From assembly GCF_000425785.1 (NCBI RefSeq), contig NZ_AUEC01000028.1, forward strand, positions 28,576-92,575: DNA of 64,000 nt, read 5' to 3'. The notes beneath the pieces were generated by a model. The model was not told the DNA's origin, did not search any database, and worked only from the letters and a program-made list of their open reading frames with translations. Both the position numbers and the translations under genes were made by a program. Numbering within the stretch: position 1 is the stretch's first letter; each line of letters starts with the position of its first letter. Below are positions 37,732-46,210 of this stretch, in pieces. Source of the DNA: Pseudomonas taiwanensis DSM 21245. GTDB taxonomy: Bacteria; Pseudomonadota; Gammaproteobacteria; Pseudomonadales; Pseudomonadaceae.

Positions 37732-38508
37732 TCAGTGCGTGGTGAATCGCTGGTGCACAGGAGACGAACTAGGCGTCAGGGCCAACGCCAGCTGGGTGCG
37801 GTTGTGCATATGGGTCAGGCGCAGTACCTGGGATACATAGAGCTTCACGGTGTTCTCGGTGATACCGAGCTCGCAGGCGATCTGGTAGTTGGTCTTACCC
37901 TTGCTCACCAGGCGGGCCACTTCCAGCTGGCGTGGCGAAAGCTTCTCGAAGGCAGCTGGCAGCTCGGCTTCGTTTTCCTCGGCATCGCTGGCTCGACGGT
38001 GCACGCCCTGGCCGCGGGCTTTTTCCAGGTCTTGGTAAAGTTCGTCGATCGATTCGGCCAGCTCCTGCAGGCGTCGGTTCAGGCTGCCCAGGTCGCGGAA
38101 GTTGTTCTGGCGTTCGAGTAACGATTGCTCCTGGCGGCGTACACCTTCGAGCAACTCATCGAGGTCCACGGGTTTTTGGTAGTAGTCGGCAAAACCTTCG
38201 CGCAGCGCGCGGACCACATCCTGTTTCTCGGCTCGCCCGGTCAGCATGATCGCCTCGAACAGACGCTCACGTCCGGCGACTTCCTTGAGTGCGTGAACCA
38301 ACTCGATGCCATCGCGTTTGGGCATGTGCAGGTCGCACAGCACAAGGCCAATGGCTTGGTCCGCCACGTAGCATTCGATGGCCTGGTCGGTTGAAAAAGC
38401 CGGCACGCAGCGATGGCCATGGCTTTCGAGGAATTCACACAACTGTTCGACGATCAACTGCTGGTCATCGACAACCAGCACCTTTACCTCACTCGTTGGC
38501 TTGCTCAC
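37732..38508 (-). CDS. pprB: PprB-like response regulator (REC-LuxR HTH)
   Basis: Two-component regulator of 258 residues. The receiver domain (about 6-130) has the acidic pair VDDQ, phosphoacceptor Asp in LVLCDLHMPKRDG and the KPVD lysine. A coiled-coil linker (about 125-165) precedes a LuxR/NarL-type helix-turn-helix (SPRQLEVARLVSKGKTNYQI, then ENTVKLYVSQVL). The start is GTG 38508 with GGGAG 6 bp upstream. A prepilin peptidase gene lies just upstream, the same pairing as pprB-fppA in P. aeruginosa, where PprB controls Flp pili and adhesins. The assignment rests on domain layout and that neighbour. Confidence 0.7.
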   Translation of the reverse strand: MSKPTSEVKVLVVDDQQLIVEQLCEFLESHGHRCVPAFSTDQAIECYVADQAIGLVLCDLHMPKRDGIELVHALKEVAGRERLFEAIMLTGRAEKQDVVRALREGFADYYQKPVDLDELLEGVRRQEQSLLERQNNFRDLGSLNRRLQELAESIDELYQDLEKARGQGVHRRASDAEENEAELPAAFEKLSPRQLEVARLVSKGKTNYQIACELGITENTVKLYVSQVLRLTHMHNRTQLALALTPSSSPVHQRFTTH

Positions 38509-38588
38509 GATCAACTCCCTGTTCGTAATCGGCCCTGCTCCCGGGCCAGACGCTCTGGCAGTTAGAAAAGTAGTCCTACTTCCCAACT

Positions 38589-38607
38589 TTGTACAAGTTT
38601 TGTACAA
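38589..38607. promoter_or_regulatory. Tandem TTGTACAA operator candidate
   Basis: Two copies of the self-complementary octamer TTGTACAA (38589-38596 and 38600-38607) are spaced 11 bp centre to centre, one helical turn. They sit about 80 bp before the GTG of the pprB-like gene and just after the prepilin peptidase stop. This looks like a cooperative binding site, possibly for autoregulation. Confidence 0.5.
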
Positions 38608-38628
38608 CACTTCGGACCATGGAAATGA

Positions 38629-39099
38629 CTATTGGATCCATACGGCAGTGAGCATGAAGCCGGCCAGCACGTAAGGCACGAACGCTTGCTTGTCGCCCAT
38701 TTGCTCAGTCAGCGCTTGCAGTCGTTTCTTGACCTTCGGATTCATCAGGGTCCACAAGCGTCGCCGGGCGAGCAACCACAGCAGGACGCTGATCCCGGCA
38801 CCAATGAAGGTGCCGAGTACATACTGGTAGCTGGTGGCCAGCGCCAGGGCGCCCATCAACTTGACGTCATCAGCGCCGAAGCGGCCGAGCATGTAGCCGG
38901 GCAGGGTAAGCAGCATGACGATGGCCAGCGCCCAGCCGGCATCGCTGGCGTCGGCGCCGATCCAGCTGTGTCCGGTTGCGAACAGCCACACCAGGGCACA
39001 AGCGGCCACACCCAGGGTAAGCATGTTGGAGATCTGCCGTTCGCGGACATCTTGTTCGGCGCACAAGGCAAGCCACATCAGGAGAACAATGCTTTGCAT
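38629..39099 (-). CDS. A24 family prepilin peptidase (FppA/CpaA-like)
   Basis: Inner-membrane aspartic protease that would cut the leader of Flp-type prepilins. The 156-residue protein has several membrane spans. The first catalytic Asp lies in AEQDVRERQISN, the usual D-x6-(P/S)N pattern. The second lies in GADDVKLMGAL, where the canonical GxGD reads G-A-D-D, so the flexible glycine before the catalytic residue is replaced by Asp. The short length fits the single-domain peptidases of Tad/Flp systems without the methylase part. Only a weak ribosome binding site is visible. No prepilin gene is nearby. Confidence 0.75.
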   Translation of the reverse strand: MQSIVLLMWLALCAEQDVRERQISNMLTLGVAACALVWLFATGHSWIGADASDAGWALAIVMLLTLPGYMLGRFGADDVKLMGALALATSYQYVLGTFIGAGISVLLWLLARRRLWTLMNPKVKKRLQALTEQMGDKQAFVPYVLAGFMLTAVWIQ

Positions 39100-39267
39100 G
39101 GGCAGGTCGCCATCCCTATTCGTTGAACTGATCTATCCAGGCAGTCAGGTTTCAATAGTCAGGGTAGACGGAATCCGACGAACGGGCGTGGCGTGAGGGA
39201 AAAAAGGTTTCATCCATGACCGTCCACGCACAGTGAGGCGGTCACGGATGTCGAGGCCGGCGCAGTC

Positions 39268-39837
39268 TTATTGCTTGCTACCCGGTGGGTACTTGCTCAG
39301 CACCTGGGAAATGGTCTTCTGGATCGCGGAGTTGCGTTCCTCGGGGCTTGGTGGGTAGTTGTTCATGATTTGTTCGGCACTGCCGCGCCACACCAGCTTG
39401 CCATCGTGGCCATCGAACATGTCGACTTGGAGGGTGGCCACCTTGTAGTCGACGCTGCGCGTCTCGTTGTACATCGGGCCACCCCAATAGCCTCCCCAGT
39501 AACCACCCCAGCCGCCGCCATAGTTGGTGGTGATCTGTTGCTGGCGTTGCTCGACGATCAGGTAGGCCTGGACCTTCAGATCAGGCCGGGCGCTGCCCTG
39601 CGCAGGACGCAGACCACGTTGATCCAGCTCGCTGGCAACTGCCTGACGGATGCGCTGCTCGGTCAGGTCGCTCTTGATGCGAGGGTCATCGGGTCGGTAC
39701 TGCAAGCCTGGCTCCTGCCATGCCCAGCTGCGATAGGCAGCAAAATCGCGGCTCGCGTCGAAATCCTGTTGGACGTTGTTGCTTGCACAAGCGGCGAGCA
39801 ACAGCGCGAATGACAGCACAACGAGACGGCGCAACAT
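39268..39837 (-). CDS. DUF4136 lipoprotein 1
   Basis: A 189-residue lipoprotein with signal and lipobox LLLAAC (cysteine about 17). The mature part follows the DUF4136 pattern: DFDASRDFAAYRSWAW, then an LTEQRIRQAVASELDQRGLRP segment, a Gly/Trp/Tyr-rich loop (GGGWGGYWGGYWGG, about 120-134) and a closing SAIQKTISQVLSKYPP. The role is unknown; the family is usually outer-membrane or periplasmic. GGAGAACC precedes ATG 39837. It is 19 bp downstream of a paralogue, so the two are a tandem duplication in one operon. Confidence 0.85.
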   Translation of the reverse strand: MLRRLVVLSFALLLAACASNNVQQDFDASRDFAAYRSWAWQEPGLQYRPDDPRIKSDLTEQRIRQAVASELDQRGLRPAQGSARPDLKVQAYLIVEQRQQQITTNYGGGWGGYWGGYWGGPMYNETRSVDYKVATLQVDMFDGHDGKLVWRGSAEQIMNNYPPSPEERNSAIQKTISQVLSKYPPGSKQ

Positions 39838-39856
39838 GATGGTTCTCCGTTGAACG

Positions 39857-40489
39857 TTAACTAGGAGGATAGCCGCTGAGCGCCTTGTGCACCGATTCGC
39901 GCAGGGCTTGCTCGCGATCACGTGGTGAGTCCTGGTCGCTGCCGCTTTCGGCGCTGGCGCTCCAGACGGGCTGGCCGTTGCGGGCGTCGAACAGGTCGAT
40001 GCGTACCACCATCACCTCGACCTCGTAGGTGCGCACGATGGGCACGCTGCCATAGGCCCCATAGCCATTGCGGTAACCGCCGAAGCCGACGCCGCCATAG
40101 GGGTAGGGGCCGTAGTAGGGGTCATAGTCGTAATCGCGAACCTGGCGCAGGCGCCGTTCCAGCCGGATGTCGGCGCTCACCAGCAAGTCGCCGGTACCAC
40201 CTCTGGCCGGGCGTAGCCCGTGCTGGTCGAGGGCACCGCTGACAGCGTCGGCCAGTTGGCTGGGGTCGGCGTTGGCACTGCTGCTGGGCAATTGGCCGTT
40301 GCGCCAGCTCCAGCTGCGGTAATGCCCGTAGTCCCGTGTCGGTGCCGGGTAGGCACTGGCATCGAAGGTCGTTGCGGCCTGGGGTGGTGCGGGGGGCAGC
40401 GGGCGGCTGCTGGCGACATACGGGTTGGCACCCTGGCAGGCGGCCAGGGCTAACGGCAGCAAGGCCAGGCACAGCAAGCGATACGGCAT
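39857..40489 (-). CDS. DUF4136 lipoprotein 2
   Basis: A 210-residue paralogue of the next gene, starting [18 protein letters not shown] with lipobox LAAC. A proline-rich linker after the cysteine is followed by the DUF4136 core ([17 protein letters not shown] and [17 protein letters not shown]). A tyrosine/glycine-rich patch, [20 protein letters not shown], lies about 125-145. GGGAGGAC lies before ATG 40489. It is 22 bp after cmoM and may be read from the same transcript. Function unknown. Confidence 0.85.
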   Translation of the reverse strand: MPYRLLCLALLPLALAACQGANPYVASSRPLPPAPPQAATTFDASAYPAPTRDYGHYRSWSWRNGQLPSSSANADPSQLADAVSGALDQHGLRPARGGTGDLLVSADIRLERRLRQVRDYDYDPYYGPYPYGGVGFGGYRNGYGAYGSVPIVRTYEVEVMVVRIDLFDARNGQPVWSASAESGSDQDSPRDREQALRESVHKALSGYPPS

Positions 40490-40511
40490 GTAGTCCTCCC
40501 GGCGGGCGGGG

Positions 40512-41261
40512 TCAGCGGGGGCGGCAGATCCAGTGCAGGTAACGGCCCAAGCCGGCAAAGGCTGGGTGACGACGGTGGGCCAGTTCCATTTCCAGAAGGT
40601 CCAGCAGCTCGGCCTTGTCCTGGAATTCCTTGGGCATGTAGTCGTGGAACACCCTGACACCACTTTCACTTTCTACCTGCCACACAGGATCAAGGTGAAC
40701 CTTGAGCTCACGGGGATCAAGTGGTTTCTGCGGCGTCAGGCTCTGCTTTTCACCTTGCAATCTGTTGCTGCGCAACTTGCGGAAATGGCCTTTGAGCAGG
40801 TTGCGGTAGACCAGCGCATCACGGTTGTAGAACGCCAGCGACAACCAGCCGCCTGGGGCGGTCAACTGGTGCAGTACCGGCAGGATGCTTTCGGGTTCGG
40901 CCAGCCATTCGAGCACCGCGTGGCACAGCACCAGGTCGTAAGGCTCGGTCAATTGGCCCAGCAGGTCTTGCCAGGGGGCCTGGATGAAGGTGGCTTGTTG
41001 CCCGGCTTCGGCAAAACGCGCCTGGGCGCCTTCGAGCATCGGGGCGGCGGGTTCGGCCAGGGTAAGGTGGTGGCCGCGTTGGGCCAGCCACAGTGCCATG
41101 TGGCCAAGGCCTGCGCCGATGTCGAGCACCCGCAGCGGGCGGTCGGGCAGGGCGTCGGCCAGGTCGGCCTGGAGCACGGCCAGGCGAATCGCACCTTTGG
41201 CGCCGCCGTAGATCTTTTCGGCAAAACGCGTGGCGAGCTCATCGAAGTGACGGTCGTTCAT
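40512..41261 (-). CDS. cmoM: tRNA 5-carboxymethoxyuridine methyltransferase CmoM
   Basis: SAM-dependent enzyme that methylates the carboxymethoxy group of uridine-34 in wobble position tRNAs (formerly SmtA). The 249-residue protein opens [27 protein letters not shown], a CmoM hallmark. It has the class I methyltransferase motif [14 protein letters not shown], then LAEPAAPML and [12 protein letters not shown]. The C-terminal [12 protein letters not shown] is also typical. The frame runs 158 codons upstream as a shadow of the MazG-like gene. ATG 41261 overlaps that gene's stop (ATGA), so the two are coupled. Confidence 0.92.
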   Translation of the reverse strand: MNDRHFDELATRFAEKIYGGAKGAIRLAVLQADLADALPDRPLRVLDIGAGLGHMALWLAQRGHHLTLAEPAAPMLEGAQARFAEAGQQATFIQAPWQDLLGQLTEPYDLVLCHAVLEWLAEPESILPVLHQLTAPGGWLSLAFYNRDALVYRNLLKGHFRKLRSNRLQGEKQSLTPQKPLDPRELKVHLDPVWQVESESGVRVFHDYMPKEFQDKAELLDLLEMELAHRRHPAFAGLGRYLHWICRPR

Positions 41262-41563
41262 TTGGCGAAGCGCCTCTCGCTGTCGGCCAGCTTGGCGCGC
41301 ACCACCTGTTCCATGTCCAGGCCCAGTTCGCTGCACAGCAGCAACAGATAGAGAACCACGTCGCCCACTTCCTGGCCGGCGTGGGCGAGTTTGTCCGCGG
41401 GCAGTTGGCGTGATTCGTCTTCGCTCAGCCACTGGAAGATTTCCACCAGTTCGGCCATTTCCACGCTGGCGGCCATGGCCAGGTTCTTCGGGCTGTGGAA
41501 GCCGCGCCAGTCGTTGTTGTCGCGAATCTGGTGCAGGCGTTCGGTGAGTTCTTGCAGGTTCAT
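41258..41563 (-). CDS. MazG-like nucleotide pyrophosphohydrolase
   Basis: A 101-residue all-helical protein of the MazG/dCTPase (iMazG-like) family that hydrolyses noncanonical or surplus nucleoside triphosphates. The metal-binding pattern is clear: MAASVEMAELVEIFQW (ExxE) followed by EVGDVVLYLLLLC (ExxD). GGAGACC precedes the ATG. The gene's stop overlaps the start of cmoM, an arrangement common in pseudomonads. Substrate preference is unknown. Confidence 0.88.
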   Translation of the reverse strand: MNLQELTERLHQIRDNNDWRGFHSPKNLAMAASVEMAELVEIFQWLSEDESRQLPADKLAHAGQEVGDVVLYLLLLCSELGLDMEQVVRAKLADSERRFAK

Positions 41564-41654
41564 CGGGGTCTCCTAATGCTGCATAGCTTCGGTGGAGGCC
41601 CGGTGCAAAGCAAGTGGATTCGGGAGGCTTCCAGCCTCGACCTGTCATTGATGC

Positions 41655-41716
41655 AGTGACGCCGGGCGCGGGAGCCGCTGTGCGGCCCTCTCGCAACCTT
41701 GCCATGGGGTTTGCTC
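41655..41716. repeat. Degenerate REP-like sequence
   Basis: GTGACGCCGGGCGCGGGAGC...GCTCCTACCGTGG lies between the MazG-like and MaoC genes. It shares the GCTCCTACC end of Pseudomonas REPs but the stem is poor. Confidence 0.35.
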
Positions 41717-42568
41717 CTACCGTGGCGCCCAGCACCCGACCATGTGCAGCAGATCGCCATGCCCGTCTAGCCGCAGTTCACCGCTTGCCCCCGCTTCACT
41801 GGCACTGAGCACCACCTCGGACGGCAACCGTACCGGTTTCAAGAAATCCACCTCGAAGCGGTAGCCGCTGCTGGGCAGGTGCGTACGCAGTGCCGCCAGG
41901 GCCATGGCCTTGCTCCACATGCCATGGGCGATGGCCTTGGGGAAGCCGAACAGGCGCGCACTGGCAGCGCTGAGGTGGATCGGATTGTAATCGCCGCAGA
42001 CCCTGGCATATCGCCGGCCGATGTCGCTGTCGGCATACCAGCGGGTGGCTTCTGGCAATGGGGCGGTGTCGGGGGCAGGTGCTTCTTCGGGCTGCCTATC
42101 GAGGCGCAAGCCGCGTACCAGCATGCGGCTGGTTTCGCGCCATAGCAGGCCGAGACTGTCTTCGGCCTCGGTGATCAGGTCGAAGGTGCCGCCTTTGGCG
42201 TGCGGCTGAAGGTTCTCGGCGTGAACGGCAAACCGCAGACCGTCGATGCCGCCAAGCGGCCGCAACACGTCGATGCGGTTGTGCACATGCACCAGCCCCA
42301 GCAGCGGGAAGGGAAAGTCATGGGCGGTCAGCAACTGCAGTTGCAGGGTGAACGCCATGATGTGCGGGTAGGTACCCGGCAAGCGGCCGTCATCGGGGAA
42401 GTGGCAGAGCCGGCGGTAGGCCGCCAGGTTGTCGTGCTGTACATGAAGGAAACAACGCAAGCCCGTGGCCGGAAGCGTGTCGCCGCTGATCTTGCGCTTG
42501 CTCGCCGCGCGCAGATAGAGGCTGGCGCGCGCGTCTGGACTGTGCAGGTCGTGCCACTGTCGATCCAT
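41717..42568 (-). CDS. MaoC-type (R)-3-hydroxyacyl dehydratase
   Basis: A 283-residue double hot-dog enzyme expected to hydrate or dehydrate 3-hydroxyacyl thioesters. The C-terminal hot-dog holds the catalytic pair in CGDYNPIHLS (Asp and His) and the family's GFPKAIAHGMW. The N-terminal half keeps a fold remnant without that motif. ATG 42568 follows GGGAG and lies 3 bp after the fabG4-like stop. With FabG4 and the divergent thiolase it forms a small acyl-chain module. Similarity in layout to mycobacterial HtdX is inferred. Confidence 0.88.
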   Translation of the reverse strand: MDRQWHDLHSPDARASLYLRAASKRKISGDTLPATGLRCFLHVQHDNLAAYRRLCHFPDDGRLPGTYPHIMAFTLQLQLLTAHDFPFPLLGLVHVHNRIDVLRPLGGIDGLRFAVHAENLQPHAKGGTFDLITEAEDSLGLLWRETSRMLVRGLRLDRQPEEAPAPDTAPLPEATRWYADSDIGRRYARVCGDYNPIHLSAASARLFGFPKAIAHGMWSKAMALAALRTHLPSSGYRFEVDFLKPVRLPSEVVLSASEAGASGELRLDGHGDLLHMVGCWAPR

Positions 42569-42570
42569 GT

Positions 42571-43923
42571 TCACGCTCCCATCAGCGCCTGGCCGCAAAC
42601 CCGAAGCACCTGGCCATTGATCGCTCCGGAGCCAGGCTGGCTGAGCCAGGCAATCGCCTCGGCGACATCTTGTGGACGCCCGCCCTGGCCCAGGGAGCTC
42701 AGGCGTCGGCCGGCTTCGCGAAGCCCCATGGGCATGGCGGCGGTCATATGGGTTTCGATGAAACCGGGGGCCACGGCATTGATGCTGGCGCCTCGCTCGG
42801 CGAGCTTCGGCGCCCAGGCCTGGGCAAGCCCGATCAGCCCGGCCTTGCTTGCTGCATAGTTGGACTGGCCACGGTTGCCGGCGATACCGCTGACCGACGC
42901 CAGCAGCGTGATGCGAGCCTCTTCGCCCAGGGCGCCGGCGTCATACAGCGCCTGAGTCAGTACCTGCGGGGCCTTGAGGTTGACCGCCAGTACTGCGTCC
43001 CAGTATTCCGGCGTCATGTTGGCCAGGGTCTTGTCGCGGGTGATACCGGCGTTGTGCACGACGATATCGATTCCGCCGGGCAAGGCTTCAAGCAATCGCG
43101 CAGCGGCATCGCTGGCGCAGATGTCCAGGCCCAGCGCCTTGCCGCCGAGCCGTGCGGCCAGGGCGTCGAGGTCCTTCTGGGCCTGGGGCACATCCAGCAG
43201 CACGACTTCTGCGCCGTCGCGCGCGAGGGTTTCGGCGATGGCTGCGCCAATCCCGCGTGCGGCCCCGGTGACCAGGGCCCGGCGCCCACCTAGAGGCCGC
43301 GTCCAGTCCTGGACCTGGCTGGCGCAGGGCTCAAGACGCAGTACCTGACCGGAGATGAATGCACTCTTGGGCGAAAGGAAGAAGCGCAGGGCCCCTTCAA
43401 GTTGATCTTGTGCTCCGGGGGCCACGTACAGCAATTGTGCAGTGGCGCCGTTGCGCAGCTCTTTGGCCAACGAGCGGCTGAAGCCCTCCAAGGCGCGTTG
43501 TGCGACGCTGGCCATCGGGTCGTCGAGGCTTTCCGGCGCACGCCCGAGGATCACTACATGGGCACAGGAGGCCAGGCTGCGCAGCAGCGGCTGGAAGAAC
43601 TCACGCAACTGCTTCAGCCCGTCGCTGTCGGACAGATGACTGGCATCGAACACCACAGCCTTCAACTTTGGCCCAAGGCCGGCGACCCAGGCGGGTGCCT
43701 GCAGGTCTTCGCCATTGAAGCTATAGAAATCGTCGGTCAGGCGCGGGGCGATAGACTCGACCTGGTTCGCCAGCGGACCACCGCCGAGCACCAATGCGCC
43801 TTCGACCGGGCGCAGGCGGCCGGGTTGCCAGCGCTCCAGGGGCGCGGGGTGGGGCAGGCCCAAGGCATCCACGAGGCGTCGACCGAGGTTGGAGTTGGCG
43901 AAGCCTAGATAGCGATCACTCAT
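42571..43923 (-). CDS. High-molecular-weight 3-oxoacyl thioester reductase (FabG4 type)
   Basis: A 450-residue SDR enzyme with an extra N-terminal flavodoxin-like domain (about 1-205). The C-terminal reductase has the NAD(P) loop TGAARGIGAAIAE, HNAGITRD and catalytic Ser-Tyr-Lys in ASVSGIAGNRGQSNYAASK. This length and two-domain form match FabG4 of mycobacteria rather than normal 245-residue FabG; those enzymes prefer NADH and CoA thioesters. GGGAGACC precedes ATG 43923. The gene is followed by maoC and diverges from a thiolase. Confidence 0.9.
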   Translation of the reverse strand: MSDRYLGFANSNLGRRLVDALGLPHPAPLERWQPGRLRPVEGALVLGGGPLANQVESIAPRLTDDFYSFNGEDLQAPAWVAGLGPKLKAVVFDASHLSDSDGLKQLREFFQPLLRSLASCAHVVILGRAPESLDDPMASVAQRALEGFSRSLAKELRNGATAQLLYVAPGAQDQLEGALRFFLSPKSAFISGQVLRLEPCASQVQDWTRPLGGRRALVTGAARGIGAAIAETLARDGAEVVLLDVPQAQKDLDALAARLGGKALGLDICASDAAARLLEALPGGIDIVVHNAGITRDKTLANMTPEYWDAVLAVNLKAPQVLTQALYDAGALGEEARITLLASVSGIAGNRGQSNYAASKAGLIGLAQAWAPKLAERGASINAVAPGFIETHMTAAMPMGLREAGRRLSSLGQGGRPQDVAEAIAWLSQPGSGAINGQVLRVCGQALMGA

Positions 43924-43940
43924 GTGCGGGTCTCCCTGAA

Positions 43941-43952
43941 TGCAAGCTTGCA
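43941..43952. promoter_or_regulatory. Palindrome in the fabG4/thiolase divergent promoter
   Basis: TGCAAGCTTGCA is a perfect 12-bp palindrome 18 bp upstream of the fabG4-type start and 90 bp before the thiolase. It would suit a dimeric repressor such as a TetR protein; no binder can be named. Confidence 0.4.
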
Positions 43953-44041
43953 AGTGTGGACCAAGTTTGTGGCAAGGTCGTTCGAATGCGGTAAAAACAC
44001 CTAGGCTGTACGGATCAAATTGTTTCAGGAGGAACATGCGC

Positions 44042-45319
44042 ATGCGTTCAACTCGCCGGGTCGCGATCCTGGGCGGCAACCGAATTCCCTTCGCCCGCTC
44101 CAACGGTGCCTATGCCAATGCCAGCAACCAGGCGATGCTCACCATCACTCTGGAAGGCCTGATCGAACGCTACCGGCTGCATGGATTGAAGCTGGGGGAG
44201 GTCGTTGCCGGGGCGGTACTGAAGCACTCCCGCGAGATGGCCCTTACCCGCGAGTGTGTGCTGGGCTCACGGCTGTCGCCGCAGACGCCTGCCTATGACA
44301 TCCAGCAAGCCTGTGCCACCGGCCTTGAGGCGGCGTTGCTGGTGGCCAACAAGATTGCCTTGGGGCAGATCGACAGCGCGATCGCCGGCGGGGTGGACAC
44401 CACGTCCGATGCGCCCATCGCCGTCGGCGAAGGCTTGCGCCGGATTCTGCTGCAGGCTCACCGGGGCAGGACGCTGGGGGAGCGGCTCAAACCGTTCCTC
44501 AAGCTGCGCCCCGGCCACCTGAAGCCAGAACTGCCGCGTAACGAAGAGCCACGCACCGGCCTGTCGATGGGCGAGCATTGCGAACGCATGGCTCAGACCT
44601 GGCAGATTGGCCGCGCCGAACAGGACGAACTGGCGCTGCTCAGTCACCAGCGCCTGGCTGCGTCCTATACCGAAGGTTGGCAGGATGATCTGCTGACGCC
44701 GTTCATGGGGCTGGCCCGCGACAACAACCTGCGTGGGGACCTGACGCTCGAACAACTCGGTGCGCTGAAACCGGTGTTCGACCGAAGCGGCCAAGGCACG
44801 CTGACGCCGGGTAATGCCACCCCGCTGACCGATGGCGCCTCGCTGGTGTTGCTGGGCAGCGAGGAGTGGGCACAGGCGCAAGGCCTCCCGGTGTTGGCGT
44901 ATCTCGTCGATGGCGAGGCGGCCGCGGTGGACTTCGTCACTGGCAAGGAGGGGCTGCTGATGGCGCCAGCGTACGCCGTGCCGCGTCTGCTGGCGCGCAA
45001 TGGCCTGACCCTGCAGGACTTCGACTACTACGAAATTCACGAGGCATTCGCCGCCCAGGTGCTGTGCACGCTCAAGGCCTGGGAGGACACCGACTACTGC
45101 CGTGAACGACTGGGTCTCGATGGCCCGCTGGGGGCGATCGACCGCAGCAAGCTCAACGTCAAGGGCAGTTCGTTGGCCGCCGGCCACCCCTTCGCCGCGA
45201 CGGGCGGGCGGATTCTGGCCAACATGGCCAAGTTGCTGGCGACGGCAGGCAAGGGCCGGGGCTTGATCTCGATCTGCGCGGCGGGTGGGCAGGGGGTCAC
45301 GGCCATCGTCGAACGTTGA
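44042..45319 (+). CDS. Thiolase, acetyl-CoA C-acyltransferase (FadI-like)
   Basis: A 425-residue thiolase that condenses or cleaves 3-ketoacyl-CoA. The acylated cysteine lies in IQQACATGLEAALL, the histidine in AAGHPFAATGGR, and the second cysteine in ISICAAGGQGVTAIVER. EIHEAFAAQVL is the usual NEAFA-region motif. Two ATGs follow AGGAGG at 44027; the second (44042, spacing 9) is preferred to the first (44036, spacing 3). It diverges from the FabG4-MaoC pair and is followed by a long hairpin. Confidence 0.88.
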   Translation: MRSTRRVAILGGNRIPFARSNGAYANASNQAMLTITLEGLIERYRLHGLKLGEVVAGAVLKHSREMALTRECVLGSRLSPQTPAYDIQQACATGLEAALLVANKIALGQIDSAIAGGVDTTSDAPIAVGEGLRRILLQAHRGRTLGERLKPFLKLRPGHLKPELPRNEEPRTGLSMGEHCERMAQTWQIGRAEQDELALLSHQRLAASYTEGWQDDLLTPFMGLARDNNLRGDLTLEQLGALKPVFDRSGQGTLTPGNATPLTDGASLVLLGSEEWAQAQGLPVLAYLVDGEAAAVDFVTGKEGLLMAPAYAVPRLLARNGLTLQDFDYYEIHEAFAAQVLCTLKAWEDTDYCRERLGLDGPLGAIDRSKLNVKGSSLAAGHPFAATGGRILANMAKLLATAGKGRGLISICAAGGQGVTAIVER

Positions 45320-45353
45320 GCATTTGCACGACAAGCCCACGGTTCAGGCATCC

Positions 45354-45375
45354 CATCGCCGGCTGGCCGGCGATG
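45354..45375. terminator. Hairpin after the thiolase gene
   Basis: CATCGCCGGC (45354-45363) and GCCGGCGATG (45366-45375) form a perfect 10-bp arm palindrome of REP type, 35 bp after the thiolase stop and with no T-run. Confidence 0.45.
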
Positions 45376-45427
45376 AGCCCGATAGTCCCGTGTTAGGCTT
45401 GTCTGGTCAGAACTACAAGAAACCCAC

Positions 45428-46207
45428 ATGCCGACCATCGGACACCCACGCCCCATCCCAGTGCTGGATCACCTGCCCAGGCCGCTCTACGCCCGTGCCG
45501 AAAGCCTTGGCGCCGGCTCCTGGACCACGCGGCACCGCCATGACTGGGTGCAGTTCTCCTATGCCATCAGCGGAGTGCTCGGCGTCTACACCGCGGATGG
45601 CAGCTATTTCGCGCCGCCGCAATGGGGCGTGTGGATTCCCGCTGATGCCGAACACGAAGTCGTTACCTCGATGCAGGCTGAAATGCGCAGCCTTTATGTG
45701 CGCCGCGATGCCTGCCCGTGGGCGCCGACGCAGTGCCGGGTCCTGGAAGTGACGCCGCTGGCGCGTGAACTCATCAAGCAGTTCTGCCTGTTCCCCGTGG
45801 ATTACCCCGAAGGCGACAGTCCCGAAGCACGGCTGGTGTCTGTGCTACTCGATCAGTTGCGTACATTGCCTGAGGTTGGGTTCTCACTGCCGTTGCCGCG
45901 TCATCCCGGGCTGCTGGCCTTGTGCAACGGCCTGATCGCCACACCCGAGCAGCCGCAGACCCTGCAGGAATGGGCCAGACAGCTGGCGTGTTCGGAGAAA
46001 ACCCTGATGCGCCTGTTCCAGCGGGAGACGGGCCTGAGCTTTCGCAACTGGCGCCAGCGCATGCGCCTGTTGTCGTCCCTGGCCCTGCTGGAAGCGGGAG
46101 AGAGTGTGACCGAGGCGGCGCTGGGCTGTGGTTATGACTCCACCTCAGCCTACATCGCCGCCTTCAAGCAGCTGTTCGGGTCGACCCCCGGCGAGTTGCG
46201 GCTCTAG
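45428..46207 (+). CDS. AraC family transcriptional regulator
   Basis: A 259-residue regulator with an N-terminal cupin sensor (about 10-95, RHRHDWVQFSYAISGVL) and a C-terminal AraC double helix-turn-helix (about 160-259: LACSEKTLMRLFQRETGLSF, then LGCGYDSTSAYIAAFKQLFG). It resembles the subgroup that often controls efflux or catabolic genes next to it, but its target here is unclear: the upstream thiolase runs in the same direction and the downstream chemoreceptor is convergent. Confidence 0.88.
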   Translation: MPTIGHPRPIPVLDHLPRPLYARAESLGAGSWTTRHRHDWVQFSYAISGVLGVYTADGSYFAPPQWGVWIPADAEHEVVTSMQAEMRSLYVRRDACPWAPTQCRVLEVTPLARELIKQFCLFPVDYPEGDSPEARLVSVLLDQLRTLPEVGFSLPLPRHPGLLALCNGLIATPEQPQTLQEWARQLACSEKTLMRLFQRETGLSFRNWRQRMRLLSSLALLEAGESVTEAALGCGYDSTSAYIAAFKQLFGSTPGELRL

Positions 46208-46210
46208 CGG

